This document shows, in pieces, positions 1 through 4,000 of a stretch of DNA of 5,306 nucleotides. A program made the position numbers and the translations under genes. The stretch spans positions 1 to 5,306 of the forward strand of contig WQZE01000091.1 of NCBI GenBank assembly GCA_009780875.1. Reading direction: 5' to 3'. Within the stretch, counting starts at the first letter, position 1; every line of letters begins with the position of its first letter. The notes under the pieces are model-generated. The model saw only the letters and a list, made by a program, of their open reading frames with translations. It did not search any database and was not told the origin of the DNA. This stretch comes from Bacillota bacterium. GTDB lineage: Bacteria; Bacillota; Clostridia; Christensenellales; Pumilibacteraceae.

Positions 1-1
1 T

Positions 2-349
2 AGAGAACTAGGCATAAAGCATAAACTAATCTTACCAGGCACACCACGCCACAATGGCAAGGTTGAACGCTTTCATCGCAAGTGCCAAGAGCGGTTTTAC
101 AATACGCACAGGTTTAGGGACTTGGATGACATCAACGAACAAATCTCCCAGTGGCTAGTGTTATACAACAATACTCCCAATAGGTCACTAGTAGGCTTAG
201 ATGGCAAGTTTGGCAAAACTAGTCCAAACGATGCACACATGATATTGCTCCAAGCATTGCGACGACAAGAGCAAAGCAAAGACAATGCTGTGCAAATGTT
301 TGGCGAACTAGTCACGCTAGAAACATCAAAGTGGACGCAAGTAGCCTAA
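2..349 (+). CDS. IS481-type DDE transposase, C-terminal part (5' end outside window)
   Basis: This is the last 115 codons of an integrase-core (rve, RNase H fold) transposase, which cuts and joins the ends of its own insertion sequence. The frame is open from the first complete codon and stops with TAA at 347-349; the start lies upstream of the window. The diagnostic stretch is GTPRHNGKVERFHRK at about residues 13-27 of the visible part. The Glu of NGKVER (codon 65-67) should be the third catalytic acid of the DDE triad; the two Asp residues lie outside the window. It is followed by ERFYN, then a WLVLYNNTPNRSL segment, matching the usual IS481 C-terminal pattern (WL..YN..RP..L). IS3 is less likely because its YDNA..ESFF-type motif is absent, and IS30 is less likely for the same kind of reason. 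Whether the N-terminal part is intact cannot be judged here. Confidence 0.85.
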   Translation, partial: RELGIKHKLILPGTPRHNGKVERFHRKCQERFYNTHRFRDLDDINEQISQWLVLYNNTPNRSLVGLDGKFGKTSPNDAHMILLQALRRQEQSKDNAVQMFGELVTLETSKWTQVA

Positions 350-390
350 TCTTTAATTCAAACTTTTAACTAACAAAACAAAAAACCTAA

Positions 391-422
391 GTTGCCTCGC
401 AAAAAAAGAAAAGCGGAGCAAC
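391..422 (+). repeat. imperfect hairpin after the transposase stop
   Basis: GTTGCCTCGC (391-400) faces GCGGAGCAAC (413-422) across a 12-base A-rich loop. Eight of ten positions form Watson-Crick pairs, with one wobble and one mismatch in the middle. It begins 41 bases after the transposase TAA. No run of T follows immediately, so as a terminator for the transposase transcript it would be weak. It could also belong to the end structure of the insertion sequence. Confidence 0.5.
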
Positions 423-423
423 T

Positions 424-454
424 GGAAAATTTTTCCACCCCCCATGGGGGGTGG
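424..454. repeat. two overlapping palindromes, one a perfect 20-mer
   Basis: GGAAAATTTTTCC (424-436) is palindromic around one central T. It overlaps CCACCCCCCATGGGGGGTGG (435-454), which is its own exact reverse complement over 20 bases and has no spacer. Read on the minus strand, the 20-mer is followed by an A/T-rich stretch. The sequence could form a cruciform, serve as a dimeric binding or insertion target site, or be part of a mobile-element end. The function is unknown; the symmetry is directly visible. Confidence 0.75.
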
Positions 455-529
455 GGTTTGGCATACGCCTAACAATAGGACTACATAATTTTACGCAACC
501 CCAATCTACAACAATACTAAAATGTATAT

Positions 530-549
530 TTATGCACAATAATGCATAA
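530..549. promoter_or_regulatory. TTATGCA-N6-TGCATAA dyad, possible operator
   Basis: Two exact inverted 7-mers (530-536 and 543-549) are separated by six bases and centred about 50 bases upstream of the -35 box of the promoter at 591. The size and spacing resemble a site for a dimeric helix-turn-helix regulator. In AT-rich DNA such a dyad can arise by chance, so this is only a candidate. Confidence 0.3.
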
Positions 550-590
550 TAAATTACCCAAAAAAAGTTATAAAAAGTACACTAATTTAG

Positions 591-618
591 TTGACTTTTT
601 TCACTTTGGGATTATGAA
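591..618 (+). promoter_or_regulatory. sigma-A-type promoter P1 for the small transcription unit
   Basis: The -35 box is TTGACT (591-596) and the -10 box is TATGAA (613-618), with a 16-base spacer. Transcription should begin near 624-626, leaving a short leader that contains the GAAAGG ribosome-binding-like sequence before the ATG at 641. The -35 box sits in the 12-mer GTTGACTTTTTT, which recurs exactly in promoter P2 at 937. Confidence 0.6.
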
Positions 619-640
619 ACTGTAAAGATAGAAAGGTATA

Positions 641-853
641 ATGAGGCGAGTAAAAAATAAAAAACCATTCAATCCCAAGTATTCCACAATTCTTATTTGG
701 TGCGTGGCAATAAAGTGGGTAGATAAGGTTAGAATGAATATCTGGTTGATATTTAATTTTCGTGTCTATTGGGTGGTGCAGGTTGCGTGCGGCAAGGCAA
801 TCGTAGTGTCAAGCAAACAGGACAAAATAAATGAAAAACTCCCGTCCGTGTGA
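641..853 (+). CDS. hypothetical basic 70-residue protein (or small RNA)
   Basis: No family is recognised. The frame starts with ATG four bases after GAAAGG (631-636), and a promoter 22 bases upstream would give a leader of about 16 bases, which suits a translated small gene. The product is strongly basic (about 14 Lys/Arg against 3 Asp/Glu) with four Trp and two Cys. It alternates hydrophobic runs such as STILIWCVAIKW and NIWLIFNF with charged residues, so a membrane-active or membrane-associated peptide is conceivable. The stop codon (851-853) lies in the loop of the intrinsic terminator at 834-865, which is very tight for a protein gene and leaves open that the roughly 240-base transcript is a non-coding RNA. 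I see no motif of tmRNA, SRP RNA or RNase P RNA. Coding status is uncertain. Confidence 0.35.
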   Translation: MRRVKNKKPFNPKYSTILIWCVAIKWVDKVRMNIWLIFNFRVYWVVQVACGKAIVVSSKQDKINEKLPSV

Positions 854-866
854 TGGGAGTTTTTTA
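834..866 (+). terminator. strong intrinsic terminator closing the small unit
   Basis: AAAAACTCCC (834-843) pairs fully with GGGAGTTTTT (855-864) around an 11-base loop, and the T run extends to 865. The A tract on the left arm means it may also work in the reverse direction. It separates the small transcription unit from the promoter of the giant gene. Confidence 0.85.
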
Positions 867-890
867 TTTATACCATACAAAAAGGACGCC

Positions 891-940
891 CAACCTTTTT
901 GAATGACTAAGACTGTAAGGAGAATGTATCAAAAAGGTTG
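891..940. promoter_or_regulatory. perfect 12-bp inverted repeat overlapping the P2 -35 box
   Basis: CAACCTTTTTGA (891-902) and TCAAAAAGGTTG (929-940) are exact reverse complements separated by 26 bases. The last three bases of the right arm (938-940) are the TTG of the -35 box of P2, so a protein bound there would compete with RNA polymerase. A second, smaller symmetry, AAAAAG-gttga-CTTTTT (931-947), is nested over the same -35 box. Operator, DNA-looping site or fortuitous symmetry in T-rich DNA are the options; the placement favours a regulatory role. Confidence 0.45.
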
Positions 941-966
941 ACTTTTTTGCCTTGTTGGAGTATAAT
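938..966 (+). promoter_or_regulatory. near-consensus promoter P2 for the giant surface-protein gene
   Basis: TTGACT (938-943), a 17-base spacer and a perfect TATAAT (961-966) form the best promoter in the window. The start of transcription is expected near 973, giving a leader of about 115 bases before the first GTG candidate. Such a strong core promoter, partly covered by an inverted repeat, suggests high-level but controlled expression. Confidence 0.85.
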
Positions 967-972
967 AGTGTT

Positions 973-1087
973 TGAGATAGAGTGTTGTGTAGTGCAATAC
1001 AAATTGTGATGTTGTGTAGGATAAGGTGGTATCAAAAGGCGATGAGGCTAAGGATTTTTTGCGTGTGCAAAGGGGTTGCGTTGAGTT
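973..1087 (+). other. G/T-rich untranslated leader of the giant gene
   Basis: The leader is very poor in C (two C in 961-1020) and holds a 10-base direct repeat TGTTGTGTAG at 983-992 and 1010-1019. Its only Shine-Dalgarno-like sequence is AAAGGGG at 1069-1075. I do not recognise a riboswitch or an attenuator; the T run at 1055-1060 is not preceded by a good stem. Confidence 0.4.
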
Positions 1088-4000
1088 GTGTTGCTAAGTG
1101 TGAAAAACTTGACCGTACAAGGCAAAGAGAAGCAAAGTGACATAGCAAATAAGTTTAAAGAAAAAGTGGGGAAAAAAGTGGGAAAGAGGATTGGAAGAAT
1201 TTTTTTGAGGATAGGATTGCTGGCGTTGTTGTCGGTGTCGTTTTTTGCGATGGTGGTGAGCGACACGGTTTTTGTGGGGAGCAAGCGGGGGATTGCTGGG
1301 GTTGGGTTTTCAGCCCAAGTACAACAAAGCAAGCGAATGGGGCAAGCAACAGGTGGTCAAGCAGATGTCCACACAAGTAGTCAAACGGGTAATCCAGGTG
1401 TGCAAGCGGGCAATCCAGAGGGTAACCAAACAAGCAATGCAACAAGCCATCAACCAAGCCATCAAGCAGTGGAGGGAGTCAAGGGTGAGGCTGGGTTTTT
1501 TGGGGACAAAAAAAGAAACAGTGGGGTGAAAGAGAACAATAAAGAGAGCGAGCAAGATGAGGTATCGGTGCTTGGGCTTGGGGATATCACGGCAGGGTAT
1601 GTGAGTGAGGATAATAGCGGGTATCCTATGTACGGTACGCCCAATAGTGGTTTGCCATTGGGTGGGCATTTTGCACGGCTGGCTTTGTGGGTCAATGGTG
1701 GGGAGATAGAGGATGCGGGCAATGGGAATGTGGGGTACACTATCACGGGCAAGCCGGCGGTGGGGTTTGAGTCGGTGGAGTTTAGGCTGACCTATGCGGA
1801 CAAGAGCACGCAGAATATTGGGGGCACGGGATGGAGTGTGAGCAGTGACTCTTATGCCGGCGAGATTGGGGATGTGCCCAGTGTGGGTGTGGTGGGCACG
1901 GGAGCGTTGCTTGTGCAAAAAAAGTATGACCGTGGGGACGCTTGGGGGTGGGACAACACGCAAGGCGGGCATACGGACTCATTGCATAGCGTGAACTATA
2001 CGGACTACAACAAGCCCAGTGGCAATCCTGAGGCCAAGTATATTGCGTTGGATGCGTACCAAGCATTGAGTGACAGCCAAAAACAACCGTATATTGACGC
2101 ACTGAGTGAGGAGCAGAAATCGGTCTATGATGACTTGACAGAGCAAGATGAAAAAGATGGGTTTGTGGTGTATTGCTACAACCAAAACAATCGTGACCGC
2201 AGCATTGTGTATACGCCGGCAGGAGAGGATTTGAAGAGTGGCGTGTATTTGCGGTTTTTGTTTGCGTACGAACTCAAAAAGGGGAGTGGGAACAACGAGC
2301 AATTTGTCAATGTCGTGGAACAAACGGTGGTGTATCTCGCCAACAATAGCGGGCTTATTTTGTTTCAAAATTTGTATCTAAACACGGTGACCGAGGAGCC
2401 ATCTTTGCCGTGGGAGGTGGGTGATGAGCAAATGTCGGAGGTCATCGCCAAGGCTGGCAACATCTCCCATGGACACGCAAGCAATCACGGATTCAAGGTC
2501 AATTTTAATGGCAATCAGACTTATTGGGTGGGTTACACCAAGGACAACGCAAGCACCGTGCACATTGTGCAAGACGGGATGGTGTTTAGAGAAAAGGGGC
2601 GGTACAATTTTATCATCACCACCCGTCTAGGCATCACCTATCGCAGGTGTATTTATATCAATGACGCAAGCCTTGAAAATACGATGCAAAGGTATTTTCC
2701 AAGTGGTTTTGTCACGCCAGAGAGCCATAGACTTTTGGGGATGGAATATGCCTTTCCGGTCTTCAAGGCAGGGGAGACAGCGTATGCAACGGGCAAAGTG
2801 GATACTAGCCAGTACAGCCCCTTGACCGGCAAATTGATGAAGTACACGGGCACGGACTTGGTCACAGGTCCCGAGAGCCTTTGGCCCAGTGACAAACCCA
2901 ACCCAAGACTGTATCCTGGCACAAACAGCCAAGAGAGACCCCTCTATGAAACCATCAATACACTCAATGAGTACGGAGTGTGGACCAACCCCCAAAAGAC
3001 CATCAAGGAGCCGGGTGAATACATTGCCGAGTTTGCAACCTCGGCGGATTGGTTTGCGGCGGATGGCGTGAGCCTGGATGGTGTGGGCAAATTTGATGGA
3101 GATGTTTATCATATTGTTTTTAGGTTTGTGGTGAGTGAGGACTCGGGTGCACCCTCTGTCAACCAAGATTTGTTGCAAAGCAATACAGGGATAGGCGACT
3201 ACAAGGCCAAGTATTTTGCTACCAGTTTGCCAAGTGCGGGAGTAGGCAAGGTCATTTTTGCCAATCCGACCTACAACGATGCGTATGCGGTGGCGTATCA
3301 GTACTACCGGTCTTTTATGACAGATATGGAGGCCATAGACCAAGCGTGTAGGGATTCTATCACCAACCAATACTTTGACGCAAGCAACCCCGACTCCTAC
3401 CTCACAGTGGCAGACGAGGTGCCCAATATTTTGGACATAGCGTACACCCAAGATGTCATCGTGTTTAGTGATGCAATGACAGCCTATTGCACAGCGATTG
3501 GTACACCGTACCTCAACGACAAAGCGTACAACTATCTTGACAAAGAGGGGCAAATCACTACGGGAAGCAACCCTGTGCAGTTTATAAGCGTGGCGGACTA
3601 TGAGAGTGCGTCTATCACGCTCACCGATGTGACAGAGGGTAGAGAGCACGGCAAGGAGTACAAAGATGTGCCCTACAACACGAGTGTGCAGGCATTCTTG
3701 GAGTCAAGGAACGCACTCAGTGGGGCGTACCAAATCACAGAACAAAACAAGTATGGTGGGGAAAGCGGCACCACGGTTTATACCGCCAACTATATACGCC
3801 CAGGCGACAACACGACACAACTCACGGTGGATAGGCAACTGAACGGAGTGGTCACCACACACACAATGGGGCAAGCACAAGCAGGGCAAAGGTTGGTGGC
3901 CAATGCGGTCATTTTGCAAAACGCCAACAATGACTTGGACGCATATGGTCTTGTCAAGGTCATCAAAAATGGAGAGGAGGACAAGGCTAGGCTGTACCAA

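Larger units (their letters stand above)
1..435 (+). mobile_element. 3' portion of an IS481-like insertion sequence, right end unresolved
   Basis: The partial transposase shows that the window starts inside an insertion sequence. Elements of this family normally end within tens to about 150 bases after the transposase stop, so the right boundary should lie between 350 and roughly 500. I could not identify the terminal inverted repeat because the left end is outside the window. The palindrome cluster at 391-454 is the only structured DNA in the expected interval, so the boundary given here is a guess. Confidence 0.45.
350..590. other. AT-rich non-coding stretch between the IS transposase and the first promoter
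   Basis: No credible coding region is seen on either strand here. Apart from the palindromes at 391-454, the stretch holds GGC-ATAC-GCC and CCTA-ACAA-TAGG mini-hairpins (about 460-480) and a dyad at 530-549. Base composition is clearly more AT-rich than the downstream giant gene. Confidence 0.6.

Noticed and set aside
445..455. Possible G-quadruplex in the G6-T-G4 run
   Set aside because: Only two adjacent G runs plus a GG are present, not four separated runs, so a stable three-tetrad quadruplex is not supported. The palindrome is the better description.
891..940. Second intrinsic terminator formed by the 12-bp inverted repeat
   Set aside because: The 26-base loop is long, the stem is A/T-rich and no T run follows the right arm until after the -35 box, so an operator-like role fits better.
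1055..1060. Attenuator or riboswitch in the leader before the giant gene
   Set aside because: The T6 run has no preceding stable stem, and no conserved riboswitch core could be recognised.
1310..1972. 220-codon minus-strand open frame rich in His, Pro and Arg
   Set aside because: It is antisense to the linker and early ectodomain. The odd composition is explained by the reverse complement of GGG/GTG/TTG-rich codons. No promoter or ribosome-binding sequence was noted.
2627..3649. 340-codon open frame on the minus strand
   Set aside because: It lies wholly antisense to the giant gene, in a region where the plus-strand frame continues without a stop and has sensible protein features on both sides. 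Its translation is rich in His, Arg, Cys and Val without a recognisable domain, which is typical of an antisense shadow.
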